A DNA stretch of 38,978 bases from Alphaproteobacteria bacterium. GTDB taxonomy: Bacteria; Pseudomonadota; Alphaproteobacteria; CACIAM-22H2. Shown in pieces: positions 27,321-35,243 of this stretch. A program made the position numbers and the translations under genes. Under the pieces are notes generated by a model, which did not search any database, was not told where the DNA came from, and was given only the letters and a program-made list of their open reading frames with translations. The stretch spans positions 1 through 38,978 of the forward strand of contig JAEUKZ010000001.1 in NCBI GenBank assembly GCA_016793045.1. Direction: 5' to 3'. The stretch's first letter is position 1. Every line of letters starts with the position of its first letter.

Positions 27321-27830
27321 TCAAGCGATCTGCGCCATCAGGCGCCGTGTCGCCGTCGCATAGCCTGTCGCCTCGTAGAGGCGCAGCGCATCCTGGTTGA
27401 AGGCGTGGGTGCTGATCTCGATCGTCCGCGCGTCCTTGGCCTGTGCCCAGGCGCGCGCGCGGGCCAGGAGAGCCCGCCCGATCCCGGCGCGGCGATGGGC
27501 CGGCTCGACGAACAGACCATCGACGGCCGCCACGCGGGCCGGGACGACGATCGGAAGGCCCATGCGCTGGTGGAGCGCCAGCGTCGCGAATCCCACCAGG
27601 CGGCCGGCGTGCTCGGCGACCAGGAGCGCGGTGTGCGGGCCCGCAATCAGACTGTCGACCTGTTCGCGGGTGCGCGGCGCGCTGTCCGCGGCGCGGACCT
27701 GGTCCGGCCGCGCGATCCGATGCTGGGCATCGAGCGCGGCGAAGAGCGGACACAGCTCCTCGTAGTCCGCAACGACGGCGTGACGGATGAGGACGGGGGC
27801 GGCGATCGTATCGGCAGTGTCGGTCGTCAT
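27321..27830 (-). CDS. GNAT-family N-acetyltransferase
   Basis: A 169-residue acyl-CoA-dependent acetyltransferase. The acetyl-CoA pyrophosphate-binding motif A is VDGLFVEPAHRRAGIGRALLARARAWA (about 104-130), with the classic Q/RxxGxG/A pattern as RRAGIG. Motif B follows as THAFNQDALRLYEATGYATATRRL. The N-terminal part (VLIRHAVVADYEELCPLFAAL) is also typical. The substrate is unknown; GNAT enzymes acetylate antibiotics, ribosomal proteins, polyamines or small metabolites. The gene lies downstream of a possible peptide-leader and terminator arrangement at 27880-28052. Confidence 0.92.
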   Translation of the reverse strand: MTTDTADTIAAPVLIRHAVVADYEELCPLFAALDAQHRIARPDQVRAADSAPRTREQVDSLIAGPHTALLVAEHAGRLVGFATLALHQRMGLPIVVPARVAAVDGLFVEPAHRRAGIGRALLARARAWAQAKDARTIEISTHAFNQDALRLYEATGYATATRRLMAQIA

Positions 27831-27879
27831 GGTTCCCTCGCGGTTGTGGCCGCGCCGCGACCGGACGGGAGACGCCGAA

Positions 27880-27913
27880 AATGCGAAAGGCCCCGACCGG
27901 TTCCGGCGGGGCC
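27880..27913 (-). terminator. intrinsic-terminator-like hairpin upstream of the GNAT gene
   Basis: On the minus strand GGCCCCG (27913-27907) and CGGGGCC (27895-27889) form a perfect 7-bp stem, followed by TTTCGCATTTT. It lies between a promoter-like sequence and the acetyltransferase start codon, so it may act as an attenuator. Confidence 0.5.
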
Positions 27914-27939
27914 CTGGTGGTCTCGGTGTGCTGTGTCAC

Positions 27940-28017
27940 TCAGCGCATGTACGACCTCGGGCGGCCCGCGATGGGGAAGCCCGTAAAATACAATGCGGCG
28001 TGAACGGCGATCAGCAT
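27940..28017 (-). CDS. putative 25-residue leader peptide
   Basis: A short open frame (starting MLIAVHAALYFTG, ending RSYMR) begins at the position where transcription from the promoter at 28024-28052 is expected to start. It would therefore be read from a leaderless mRNA. The frame ends 27 bases before a terminator-like hairpin, as in amino-acid attenuators such as rhizobial trpL. It shows no run of one amino acid, and no homologue is known to me. Its reality is uncertain. Confidence 0.3.
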   Translation of the reverse strand: MLIAVHAALYFTGFPIAGRPRSYMR

Positions 28018-28023
28018 GCGCGC

Positions 28024-28052
28024 ACGCTACGGACCGCGCTGGGTGCCGTCAA
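28024..28052 (-). promoter_or_regulatory. promoter-like sequence upstream of the GNAT gene
   Basis: TTGACG (28052-28047) and TAGCGT (28029-28024) are separated by 17 bases on the minus strand. The expected start point is near 28017, which is the A of an ATG. This places the acetyltransferase gene about 190 bases into the transcript. Confidence 0.5.
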
Positions 28053-28153
28053 GCCTGAAGGCGGGCGAGGAAGATCGGCGCGCAATGGCAGGCGTGCGCT
28101 ATACTGGCGCACCGAGCGCGGCCATTCCGACCGCGTCATCCGCATGCTGACCG

Positions 28154-29056
28154 GTGACACCGTTGGCCGATCACCCCGCCGTGCCGGACCGCGACGACGT
28201 CAACCGTGGTCTGCCGCGCGTGAAGCCCGACACGCTCGTCGCCTTTGTGCTCGTGCATGCCGTCGCGTTGCTCGCGGTGATGCCGGCGCTGTTCACCTGG
28301 ACGGGCGTCGCCGCCTTCGCGGCCGGTCATTTCGTGTTTGGCACCCTTGGCATCAATATCGGCTTCCACCGCCTGCTCGCCCATCGCAGCTTTGCGTGCC
28401 CGGTCTGGGTCGAGCGGATGCTGGCGCTGTTCGGCACCTGCAGCCTGCAGTTCTCGCCCGCCTACTGGGTCGCGGTGCACCGGCGTCATCACCAGTTCTC
28501 AGATGAACCTGAAGACCCGCATTCGCCGCGCCGGGGTCTGCTGTGGGCGCATTTCGGCTGGCTGATCGCGCGCCGGCCGCTCGACTTGAAGCCGACCGTA
28601 CTGACCTGGCGCTACGCCAAAGACATGATGCGCCAGCCCTTCTACGAACGCCTCGAGCGAAAGAATGTCTGGGCGGCCGTGGGATTGTCGGTGTGGATCC
28701 TGCTCTATGTGGCGGGGTTCACGGCGGAGGCGCTTGCCGGCGGCACGTGGATGGAATGCGGCTGGTTTGGCAGCAGCCTGATGGTCTGGGGCGGCGCGCT
28801 GCGCACCGTCGTCGTCTGGCACAGCACATGGTCGGTGAATTCCGTCGCGCATGTGTGGGGCTACCGGACGCACGACACCGGCGACGACAGCCGCAACAAC
28901 CCGTTCGTCGCCCTGATCGCCAGCGGCGAAGGCTGGCACAACAATCATCACGCCGATCCAGTTTCGCCGCGCCACGGGATGCAATGGTGGGAGATCGACG
29001 TGTCATGGCTGGTCATTCGACTGATGATGGCGCTCGGCCTCGCGCGGCCACGTTGA
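28154..29056 (+). CDS. acyl-CoA (delta-9 type) fatty-acid desaturase
   Basis: Integral-membrane di-iron desaturase that introduces a double bond into acyl chains and so tunes membrane fluidity. The 300-residue product has the three histidine boxes: HRLLAHRSF (HxxxxH, about 73), HRRHHQFSD (HxxHH, about 110) and HNNHHA (HxxHH, near residue 260). Hydrophobic helices lie between them (AFVLVHAVALLAVMPALF; VGLSVWILLYVAGF). No fused cytochrome b5 or ferredoxin domain is present. A GTG at 28154 is the first plausible start, without an obvious ribosome-binding site, so the N terminus is uncertain. It stands alone upstream of gyrA. Confidence 0.92.
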   Translation: MTPLADHPAVPDRDDVNRGLPRVKPDTLVAFVLVHAVALLAVMPALFTWTGVAAFAAGHFVFGTLGINIGFHRLLAHRSFACPVWVERMLALFGTCSLQFSPAYWVAVHRRHHQFSDEPEDPHSPRRGLLWAHFGWLIARRPLDLKPTVLTWRYAKDMMRQPFYERLERKNVWAAVGLSVWILLYVAGFTAEALAGGTWMECGWFGSSLMVWGGALRTVVVWHSTWSVNSVAHVWGYRTHDTGDDSRNNPFVALIASGEGWHNNHHADPVSPRHGMQWWEIDVSWLVIRLMMALGLARPR

Positions 29057-29101
29057 TCGAGACAGCCCGAGGCCGGGCCGGTTCAAACGCGCAGAATGTT
29101 C

Positions 29102-29130
29102 TTGCATTGTTCGGCGTCATGTGTTAATTT
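29102..29130 (+). promoter_or_regulatory. promoter-like sequence, distal, upstream of gyrA
   Basis: TTGCAT (29102-29107) and TAATTT (29125-29130) are 17 bases apart. Transcription would start near 29137, about 270 bases before gyrA, giving either a long gyrA leader or a separate small RNA. Confidence 0.4.
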
Positions 29131-29260
29131 GTCCCTGACGAAATCGGAGGCGACCTGCATTGGCCAAGCCGCCGCGCATGCCGCGCCGATGTCGCCCCGA
29201 CCCGATGTCCGCCAGAATCGCGAAACTCCGCCCAAGAGATTGATTTCAAAGCTCGCATGC

Positions 29261-29310
29261 CGTTTCACGGGGCGTTTCATCAGCGTTTCATGCGGCCCCG
29301 GATGAAACGC
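29261..29310. repeat. CGTTTCA repeats and 9-bp inverted repeat upstream of gyrA
   Basis: CGTTTCA occurs at 29261-29267, 29273-29279 and 29284-29290, spaced 12 and 11 bases, about one helical turn each. It occurs inverted (TGAAACG) at 29303-29309. The last two extend to a perfect 9-bp inverted repeat, GCGTTTCAT (29283-29291) and ATGAAACGC (29302-29310), with a 10-base spacer. It lies just upstream of the proximal gyrA promoter, as expected for a regulator-binding site. Confidence 0.55.
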
Positions 29311-29330
29311 GGAATTGGCTCCGCCCGACA

Positions 29331-29359
29331 TTGTTCGCAACTGCAGTAACTGCTAACGT
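29331..29359 (+). promoter_or_regulatory. promoter-like sequence, proximal, for gyrA
   Basis: TTGTTC (29331-29336) and TAACGT (29354-29359) are 17 bases apart, and the gyrA start codon follows 48 bases later. It lies 20 bases downstream of the inverted repeat. Confidence 0.4.
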
Positions 29360-29407
29360 TCTCGGCGAGTCCTGCACCTCTAGTGGCCTGCCGCGAAAGG
29401 CCTGCCC

Positions 29408-32185
29408 TTGACCGACCAGACCCAGCCGAAGCCCTCCGACATCTCCCAGGTCACGATCGAAGAGGAGATGCGCCGCTCCTATCTCGATTACGCGATGAGC
29501 GTGATCGTGGCGCGCGCGCTGCCCGACGTGCGCGACGGCCTGAAGCCGGTCCACCGCCGCATCCTCTTCGCGATGAACGAAGGCGGCTACGACTGGAACC
29601 GGCCCTATCGCAAGTCGGCCCGTGTCGTCGGCGAGGTGATGGGCAAGTATCACCCGCACGGCGACGCCCCGATCTACGAGGCGATGGTGCGCATGGCGCA
29701 GGACTTCTCCATGCGCCTGCCGCTGATCGACGGGCAGGGCAATTTCGGCTCGATGGACGGCGATCCGCCGGCGGCGATGCGCTACACCGAGGCGCGCCTC
29801 GACAAGTCCGCGGCCTCGCTGCTCGTCGACATCGACCGCGAGACCGTCGACTTCCAGTCGAACTACGACGATTCCTCGGTCGAGCCGACCGTGCTGCCGG
29901 CGCAGTTCCCGAACCTGCTGGTCAACGGCGCCAACGGCATCGCCGTCGGCATGGCGACGAGCATCCCGACGCACAATCTCGGCGAAGTCATCGATGCCTG
30001 CTGCGCGTATATCGACAATCCGGAGATCGACGTCGACGAATTGATGCAGCATGTTCCCGGCCCGGACTTCCCGACCGGCGGCATCCTCATCACCTCGAAG
30101 ACCGCGCTGCGCGAGGCCTACCGGACCGGGCGCGGCTCGATCGTCGTGCGCGGCCGCGCCAAGATCGAGGAGATCCGCAAGGATCGCGAGGCGATCGTCA
30201 TCTCCGAGATTCCGTTCCAGGTGAACAAGGTGCGCCTGGTCGAGCGCATCGCCGAGCTGGTCCAGGAAAAGACGATCGAGGGCATCTCGGACCTGCGCGA
30301 CGAGAGCGATCGCGACGGCGTGCGCGTCGTCGTCGAACTGAAGCGCGACGCTTCGGCCGAGATCGTCCTCAACCAGCTCTACCGCTACACGCCCCTGCAG
30401 ACCTCCTTCGGCCTCAACATGCTCGCGCTCAACCGCGGCCGGCCGGAGGTGATGGGGCTCAAGGACATCATCGCCGCCTTCATCGCCTTCCGCGAGGAGG
30501 TGATCACGCGGCGCACCCGCTTCGAGCTGCGCAAGGCGCGCGAGCGCGCGCATATCGTGGTCGGCCTCGTCCTCGCGGTGGTGAACATCGATGCGGTCAT
30601 CAAGCTGATCCGCGAATCGCCTGATCCGGTCGTGGCGCGCGAGCGGCTGATGGAGCGCGCGTGGCCCGTCCACGACATCGGCCCGCTGATCGAGCTCATC
30701 AACGAGCCCGGACGCGGCGTCGTCGACGGCACCTACCGCCTGTCCGAGGAGCAGGCGAAGGCGATCCTCGAACTGCGGCTGCAGCGCCTGACCGGCCTCG
30801 AGCGCGAGAAACTGGCTGACGAGCTGAACGGCCTGGTGAAGGAGATCGCCGGTCTGCTCGAGATCCTGGCTTCGCGCGAGAAGCTCTACGGCATCATGCG
30901 CGGCGAGTTCCTCAAGATGAAGGAGGAGTTTGCCGACGCCCGCCGCACGACGCTCGAAGAAGGCGAGGGCGACCAGAACATCGAGGACCTGATCCAGCCC
31001 GAGGACATGGTCGTCACCGTCACCAACGCGGGGTACGTCAAGCGCGTGCCCGCCTCGGCCTATCGCGCGCAGCGGCGCGGCGGCCGCGGCCGTGCCGGCA
31101 TGGCCACGCGCGAGGAGGATTTCACCACCCACATCTTCCATGCCAATACGCATCAGCCCGTGCTGTTCTTCACCGCGCGCGGCATGGTCTATCAGCTCAA
31201 GGTCTACATGCTGCCGCTCGGCACGCCGCAGGCGCGCGGCAAGCCGCTGATCAACCTGCTGCCGCAGCTGTCATCGGGCGACCGCATCGCGACGATCATG
31301 CCGCTGCCGCAGGACGAGGCGAGCTGGGGCGCCCTCAACGCCGTGTTCGCGACATCCGCCGGCAACATCAGGCGCAATGCGCTGTCGGATTTCGTCAACA
31401 TCAAGGCGAACGGCAAGATCGCGATGAAGCTCGAGGCCGGCGAGCGTCTGGTCGCCGTGGTGACGTGCAGCGAAGACCAGGACGTACTGCTCTCCGCCGC
31501 CGGCGGCAAGGCGATCCGCTTCGCGGTCGGCGAGGTGCGCCTGTTCACCGGCCGCACTTCGACCGGCGTGCGCGGCATCAAGCTCGCCGATGGCGACGAG
31601 GTGATCTCGCTCTCGATGCTGCGCCACAGCGACGCCTCCGTCGGCGAGCGCGCGGCCTATCTGCGCATGGTCGCCCAGCGTCGCCGCGGCGAGGGCGAGC
31701 CGGCGGACGACAGCGCGGTCGATGTGGGCGAGGAGGGCGCGGCGCAGGAGGGGGCGAGCGACGATGCCGTTGCGGTGACGCTGAGCGACGAGCGTTTCGC
31801 GCAGCTCGCCGCGGAGGAAGAGTTCATCCTGACCGTCACGGTCAAGGGGTACGGCAAGCGCACGTCGTCGCACGAGTACCGCGTTTCGGGGCGCGGCGGC
31901 AGCGGCATCGCGAACATCGATGTGACCGAGCGCAACGGGCCGGTGATCGCATCGCTGCCGGTCGCGCACCAGGACCAGATGATGCTGGTGACCGATGGCG
32001 GGCAGCTGATCCGGATTCCGGTCGACGACATTCGCATCGCCGGCCGCAAGACCCAGGGCGTCACCCTGTTCAAGGTTGAAGGCAGCGAACGCGTTATGTC
32101 GGTGACGCGGCTGATCACGGATGACGGCGCCGCCGCAGCCGGGGCGCCGCCGCCCGGCGCGGTCGACGGCGACAACGGCGGCTGA
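29408..32185 (+). CDS. gyrA: DNA gyrase subunit A
   Basis: Breakage-reunion subunit of the type II topoisomerase that introduces negative supercoils. The 925-residue product has the catalytic Tyr126 in [10 protein letters not shown], the winged-helix region, and a C-terminal DNA-wrapping beta-pinwheel with the GyrA box QRRGGRG at 555-561. The quinolone-determining region reads [17 protein letters not shown], with Ala87 and Glu91 where E. coli has Ser83 and Asp87. An acidic insertion (about 757-800) interrupts the pinwheel. Translation starts at TTG 29408: AAAGG lies seven bases before it, an in-frame stop (TAG 29381-29383) precedes it, and the next ATG would remove conserved residues. The stop is followed 35 bases later by coaD. 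Confidence 0.98.
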   Translation: MTDQTQPKPSDISQVTIEEEMRRSYLDYAMSVIVARALPDVRDGLKPVHRRILFAMNEGGYDWNRPYRKSARVVGEVMGKYHPHGDAPIYEAMVRMAQDFSMRLPLIDGQGNFGSMDGDPPAAMRYTEARLDKSAASLLVDIDRETVDFQSNYDDSSVEPTVLPAQFPNLLVNGANGIAVGMATSIPTHNLGEVIDACCAYIDNPEIDVDELMQHVPGPDFPTGGILITSKTALREAYRTGRGSIVVRGRAKIEEIRKDREAIVISEIPFQVNKVRLVERIAELVQEKTIEGISDLRDESDRDGVRVVVELKRDASAEIVLNQLYRYTPLQTSFGLNMLALNRGRPEVMGLKDIIAAFIAFREEVITRRTRFELRKARERAHIVVGLVLAVVNIDAVIKLIRESPDPVVARERLMERAWPVHDIGPLIELINEPGRGVVDGTYRLSEEQAKAILELRLQRLTGLEREKLADELNGLVKEIAGLLEILASREKLYGIMRGEFLKMKEEFADARRTTLEEGEGDQNIEDLIQPEDMVVTVTNAGYVKRVPASAYRAQRRGGRGRAGMATREEDFTTHIFHANTHQPVLFFTARGMVYQLKVYMLPLGTPQARGKPLINLLPQLSSGDRIATIMPLPQDEASWGALNAVFATSAGNIRRNALSDFVNIKANGKIAMKLEAGERLVAVVTCSEDQDVLLSAAGGKAIRFAVGEVRLFTGRTSTGVRGIKLADGDEVISLSMLRHSDASVGERAAYLRMVAQRRRGEGEPADDSAVDVGEEGAAQEGASDDAVAVTLSDERFAQLAAEEEFILTVTVKGYGKRTSSHEYRVSGRGGSGIANIDVTERNGPVIASLPVAHQDQMMLVTDGGQLIRIPVDDIRIAGRKTQGVTLFKVEGSERVMSVTRLITDDGAAAAGAPPPGAVDGDNGG

Positions 32186-32220
32186 ACGACCCGAGACGGG
32201 CGGGCCGCGAAGGGGGAGTG

Positions 32221-32799
32221 ATGGCCAAGGAGCGGATCGGCATCTATCCGGGAACGTTCGACCCGGTGACCAACGGCCACATGGACATCATCGTGCGGGC
32301 GACGTCGATGGTCGACCGGCTGGTCGTGGCGGTCGCGGTCAATGCGGGCAAGGGGCCGCTTTTCGGACTCGACGAGCGCGTCGAGCTGCTGCGCGGGGAG
32401 ATCGGGGATCTCGCCCCGGGGGTGGCGAACCGCATCGAAATCCGGCCGTTCCGTACCCTGCTGATGAAGTTCGTCGAGACGGTCGGCGCCTCGATGATCA
32501 TCCGCGGGCTCAGGGCGGTGTCGGATTTCGAGTACGAGTTCCAGATGGCGGGCATGAACCACCGCCTCAACCCGTCGGTCGAGACCGTGTTCCTGATGGC
32601 GTCCGAGTCCAACCAGTTCATCGCCTCGCGCTTCGTCAAGGAGATCGGCCGGCTCGGCGGCGACATCACCCATTTCGTCAGTCCGCGCGTCGCCGAACGC
32701 GTGCGGGTGCAGTTCGACCAGTCTGAGCGCCTCGTCAACAGCGACACCGACCCGACGCGCCCGACCATCCCGGTGCCGGACATCAAGCAGCCGCTCTAG
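32221..32799 (+). CDS. coaD: phosphopantetheine adenylyltransferase
   Basis: Catalyses the fourth step of coenzyme A synthesis, joining 4'-phosphopantetheine to AMP from ATP. The 192-residue product, slightly longer than the usual ~160, has the nucleotidyltransferase motif YPGTFDPVTNGHMDII (residues 9-24, TxGH as TNGH). Further motifs are PFRTLLMKFVETVGASMIIRGLRAVSDFEYEFQMAGMN and SNQFIASRFVKEI in place of the more common YSYISSSLVKEI. The ~30 C-terminal residues are an extension. A GTG at 32218 directly precedes the ATG; ATG 32221 is preferred, with AGGGGGAG upstream. Location after gyrA is common in alphaproteobacteria. Confidence 0.95.
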   Translation: MAKERIGIYPGTFDPVTNGHMDIIVRATSMVDRLVVAVAVNAGKGPLFGLDERVELLRGEIGDLAPGVANRIEIRPFRTLLMKFVETVGASMIIRGLRAVSDFEYEFQMAGMNHRLNPSVETVFLMASESNQFIASRFVKEIGRLGGDITHFVSPRVAERVRVQFDQSERLVNSDTDPTRPTIPVPDIKQPL

Positions 32800-32816
32800 G
32801 CGCGCTTGCGCATCGC

Positions 32817-32845
32817 TGGACCGCCGCCACGGGGGGGTGTATAGA
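32817..32845 (+). promoter_or_regulatory. promoter of the tRNA-Lys gene
   Basis: TGGACC (32817-32822) and TATAGA (32840-32845) are 17 bases apart, and the mature tRNA begins 18 bases after the -10 element. Confidence 0.5.
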
Positions 32846-32862
32846 CCGCGCCTTCCCCGGTC

Positions 32863-32937
32863 GAGCCCGTAGCTCAGCGGTAGAGCACGTGACTTTTAAT
32901 CATGGGGTCGTGGGTTCGATCCCCACCGGGCTCACCA
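32863..32937 (+). tRNA. tRNA-Lys (anticodon UUU)
   Basis: A 75-base cloverleaf including the encoded CCA. The acceptor stem is GAGCCCG/CGGGCTC, the D arm GCTC-AGCGGTA-GAGC, the anticodon arm CGTGA-CTTTTAA-TCATG with anticodon TTT, the variable loop GGGTC, and the T arm GTGGG-TTCGATC-CCCAC. All stems pair (one G-U in the anticodon stem). The anticodon UUU reads both lysine codons. The discriminator base is A. The gene stands alone after coaD with its own promoter-like sequence. Confidence 0.97.
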
Positions 32938-32971
32938 GAAGATGCAGCGGTGCCAGGACCGGCACGTCGGC

Positions 32972-33286
32972 TTATCGGCGCGGCGCTGTCGCCGCGGCGA
33001 CCGGGTCGCAGGCGAAGATCGCTGCCGGCGGACGGAGGGTGTAGCCGCCCTGGCTGCCGCCGCTCGACGTCGGCTGAAGCAGGATGAAGCGGGCGCGAGC
33101 GCCGCGGCTGGCGCATTCGCGGTCGGCGGTCACGGTCGCCCCCGCGATGTCGCCGGGATCGCCGTCCATGTTGACGACGACCTGGCTCGAACTGCGGAAG
33201 CCGCCGCCGACCCCGCCCGATGCGCCGGCGCAGCCGGCCAGGCTCAAGCCCACGGCGACGGCCTGAATCAGCAAGCGATTGATCAT
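32972..33286 (-). CDS. small lipoprotein of unknown function
   Basis: The 104-residue product from ATG 33286 has a signal peptide with lipobox LAGC (INRLLIQAVAVGLSLAGCAG, Cys19). A Gly/Ser stretch follows, then a short domain with VVVNMDGDPGDIAGATVTADRECASRGARARFILLQ and a C-terminal FACD. The two remaining cysteines could form a disulfide. GAGGG lies six bases before the ATG. The family is not recognised. The protein is probably anchored in the outer membrane or periplasm. It is transcribed away from the HerA-type gene. Confidence 0.7.
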   Translation of the reverse strand: MINRLLIQAVAVGLSLAGCAGASGGVGGGFRSSSQVVVNMDGDPGDIAGATVTADRECASRGARARFILLQPTSSGGSQGGYTLRPPAAIFACDPVAAATAPRR

Positions 33287-33513
33287 TTGGCCCTCGTAGA
33301 CATCCCCCCGAGGCGACACGAACTAGATCGGCGGGCCACCGCGGCAAGCCGCCTTCGGACGGGACGGGGTCACAGTTCGGTGAGGTAACGGGAGGGAATG
33401 CCCTTCACTGGTGGAGCATTGCGGGATGGGCCGGCGTTAATCCTGCCGAAACCATGTCCGGGCGATGCTGCCGCCAATCAGCAGAATTGCGCGTCGCAGG
33501 AGAATCTCGCCAG

Positions 33514-35121
33514 ATGATCGTCAATCTTCCCGTCCAGGCAGAGGCAGCCGAGGCCGTCGTCGGCCACGTCGTCGCGGTAAGCGGCTCACGGTTGTCGGTC
33601 GATCTCGTCGATGATGCCGGGACGCGTGACTCCGAGGGCGAACAGGTCCGTATCGGCGATCTCCTGCGGATCGAATCGCCGGATGGTTCGGTCTTCGGCA
33701 TCGTCCAGTCCCTGCGCACGACCAGTATCGGCACCGGCCGCGACGCGCGACACACCGTCGACATCGACGTGTTCGGCGAGATGAGCCAGGACCGCCAGCA
33801 TTTCCAGCGCGGCGTATCGCGCCATCCCGTTCTCGGTGCGGATGTGCGTGGCTCGACCCGCGAGGATCTCGCGCAGATCTTCGCCCCGACGAGCAACGCG
33901 GTGACGCGGATCGGCGCGGTCCACCAGGATCGCAGCCTGCCGGCCTATGTCCTGGTCGACCAGCTGCTCGGCAAGCACTTCGCGGTGCTGGGAACGACCG
34001 GCTCGGGCAAATCGTGCACGGTCACGCTGATCCTGAAGTCGATCCTGCGCGACCATCCGCAGGGCCACGTGATCCTGCTCGATCCGCACGACGAATATGG
34101 TCAGGCCTTCGGTCCGATCGCGGAACGGCTGACCACCGCCAACATCGAGCTGCCCTACTGGCTGCTGGACTTCGAGGAGATCTCGTCGCTCCTGATCGGT
34201 CGTGGCCAGGCCGGTTCCGACGCCGAGCGCAACATCCTCAAGGCCGCGATCGTCGAGGCGAAGAAGAAGTTCATCGCCACGGGCGAGAGCGACCACGTCA
34301 CGGTCGACACGCCGGTGCCCTACCGGCTGTCGGAGTTGATCCGCGCGATCGAAGCGGCAATGGGCAAGCTCGACAAGCCCGATACGGCCGCGGCCTACAT
34401 GCGGCTGGTCTCCCGGATCCAGAGCCTGCAGTCGGACCGCCGCTACGGGTTCATGTTTGCCGGCGTCGTCGTGCGCGACAGCCTGGGCGCGATCGCCCGG
34501 CGCCTGCTGCGCGTGCCCGTCGGCGGCCGGCCGGTGACGGTGATCGATCTCTCGGGCGTGCCGTCGGAGATCGTCGACGTCGTGGTGTCGGTGCTGTGCC
34601 GCCTCATCTTCGACCTGGCGGTCTGGAACGCGAGCCCGCGCAGCCTGCCGGTCCTCGTTGTCTGCGAGGAAGCGCACCGTTACGTACCGGTCGATATCAA
34701 TGCCGGGTTCGGTCCGACGCGGCGGGTGCTCGCCCGCATCGCCAAGGAAGGGCGCAAGTACGGCGTGTCGCTCTGCCTGGTCAGCCAACGTCCGTCGGAG
34801 CTCGACGTTTCGATCCTCTCCCAGTGCAACACGGTGTTCGCCCTGCGGATGAACAACGAGCGCGACCAGGATTTCGTGCGCGCGGTGCTGCCGGAAAGCG
34901 CCCAGGGTCTGATCGGCAGCCTGCCGTCGCTTCACAACCAGGAGGCGCTGGTGGTGGGGGAGGGGGTCAGCGTCCCGATGCGGGTCCGCTTCGACAACCT
35001 GCCGCCCGAGGAGCGCCCGCGCAGCGCGACGGCTTCGTTTTCGACGGCCTGGACTGCGGAGGGTGATGGCGAGGCGGTGCTCGCCGCGACGATCGAGCGC
35101 TGGCGCCGTCAGGCACGCTGA
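33514..35121 (+). CDS. HerA-type (DUF87) ATPase
   Basis: A 535-residue ATPase of the HerA/FtsK superfamily. An N-terminal beta-rich HAS-barrel-like region spans about 1-110. Walker A GTTGSGKS is at 160-167, followed by VILLDPHDEYG (187-196). Walker B is in VLVVCEEAHRYVP near 380, and the C-terminal part has RRVLARIAKEGRKYGVSLCLVSQRPSELDVSILSQCNT. HerA proteins form hexameric DNA translocases, in archaea with the nuclease NurA; no NurA or Mre11/Rad50 gene is visible here. ATG 33514, preceded by AGGAGAA, is preferred to ATG 33454. A 39-codon open frame upstream ends across this ATG. A kinase gene follows on the same strand. Confidence 0.9.
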   Translation: MIVNLPVQAEAAEAVVGHVVAVSGSRLSVDLVDDAGTRDSEGEQVRIGDLLRIESPDGSVFGIVQSLRTTSIGTGRDARHTVDIDVFGEMSQDRQHFQRGVSRHPVLGADVRGSTREDLAQIFAPTSNAVTRIGAVHQDRSLPAYVLVDQLLGKHFAVLGTTGSGKSCTVTLILKSILRDHPQGHVILLDPHDEYGQAFGPIAERLTTANIELPYWLLDFEEISSLLIGRGQAGSDAERNILKAAIVEAKKKFIATGESDHVTVDTPVPYRLSELIRAIEAAMGKLDKPDTAAAYMRLVSRIQSLQSDRRYGFMFAGVVVRDSLGAIARRLLRVPVGGRPVTVIDLSGVPSEIVDVVVSVLCRLIFDLAVWNASPRSLPVLVVCEEAHRYVPVDINAGFGPTRRVLARIAKEGRKYGVSLCLVSQRPSELDVSILSQCNTVFALRMNNERDQDFVRAVLPESAQGLIGSLPSLHNQEALVVGEGVSVPMRVRFDNLPPEERPRSATASFSTAWTAEGDGEAVLAATIERWRRQAR

Positions 35122-35160
35122 GCGTTCGGGCGGAATCGGCATCCGGCTGCAGCGGGAACG

Positions 35161-35189
35161 TTGACGATTTGTTAAGACGCCGATAGCAG
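35161..35189 (+). promoter_or_regulatory. candidate promoter of the third kinase gene
   Basis: TTGACG (35161-35166) and TAGCAG (35184-35189) are 17 bases apart, 55 bases before the kinase ATG. The -35 is good and the -10 weak. Confidence 0.4.
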
Positions 35190-35243
35190 CATTGCTCGGC
35201 TGGGGACGTTCGGGCCCTCGGGGATGTGGGCCAGGGGATGAGG

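Larger units (their letters stand above)
27831..28153. other. intergenic region between the GNAT and desaturase genes
   Basis: This 323-base gap contains, on the minus strand, a promoter-like pair, a 25-codon open frame and an intrinsic-terminator-like hairpin, all pointing toward the acetyltransferase gene. On the plus strand TATACT at about 28101-28106 might be a -10 for the desaturase, but no matching -35 was seen. No longer gene is credible here. Confidence 0.4.
29057..29407. other. long intergenic region upstream of gyrA
   Basis: The 351 bases between the desaturase and gyrA hold two promoter-like sequences (29102-29130 and 29331-29359), a cluster of CGTTTCA repeats and a 9-bp inverted repeat (29261-29310). 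Short open frames exist on both strands but have neither ribosome-binding sites nor protein-like composition. A small RNA from the first promoter is possible. Confidence 0.4.

Noticed and set aside
29083-29340. An 85-codon minus-strand frame upstream of gyrA
   Set aside because: It has no ribosome-binding site or domain and overlaps the repeat cluster and promoters; composition is not protein-like.
29288-31153. A 621-codon open frame on the minus strand
   Set aside because: It is antisense to gyrA and has no protein-like features.
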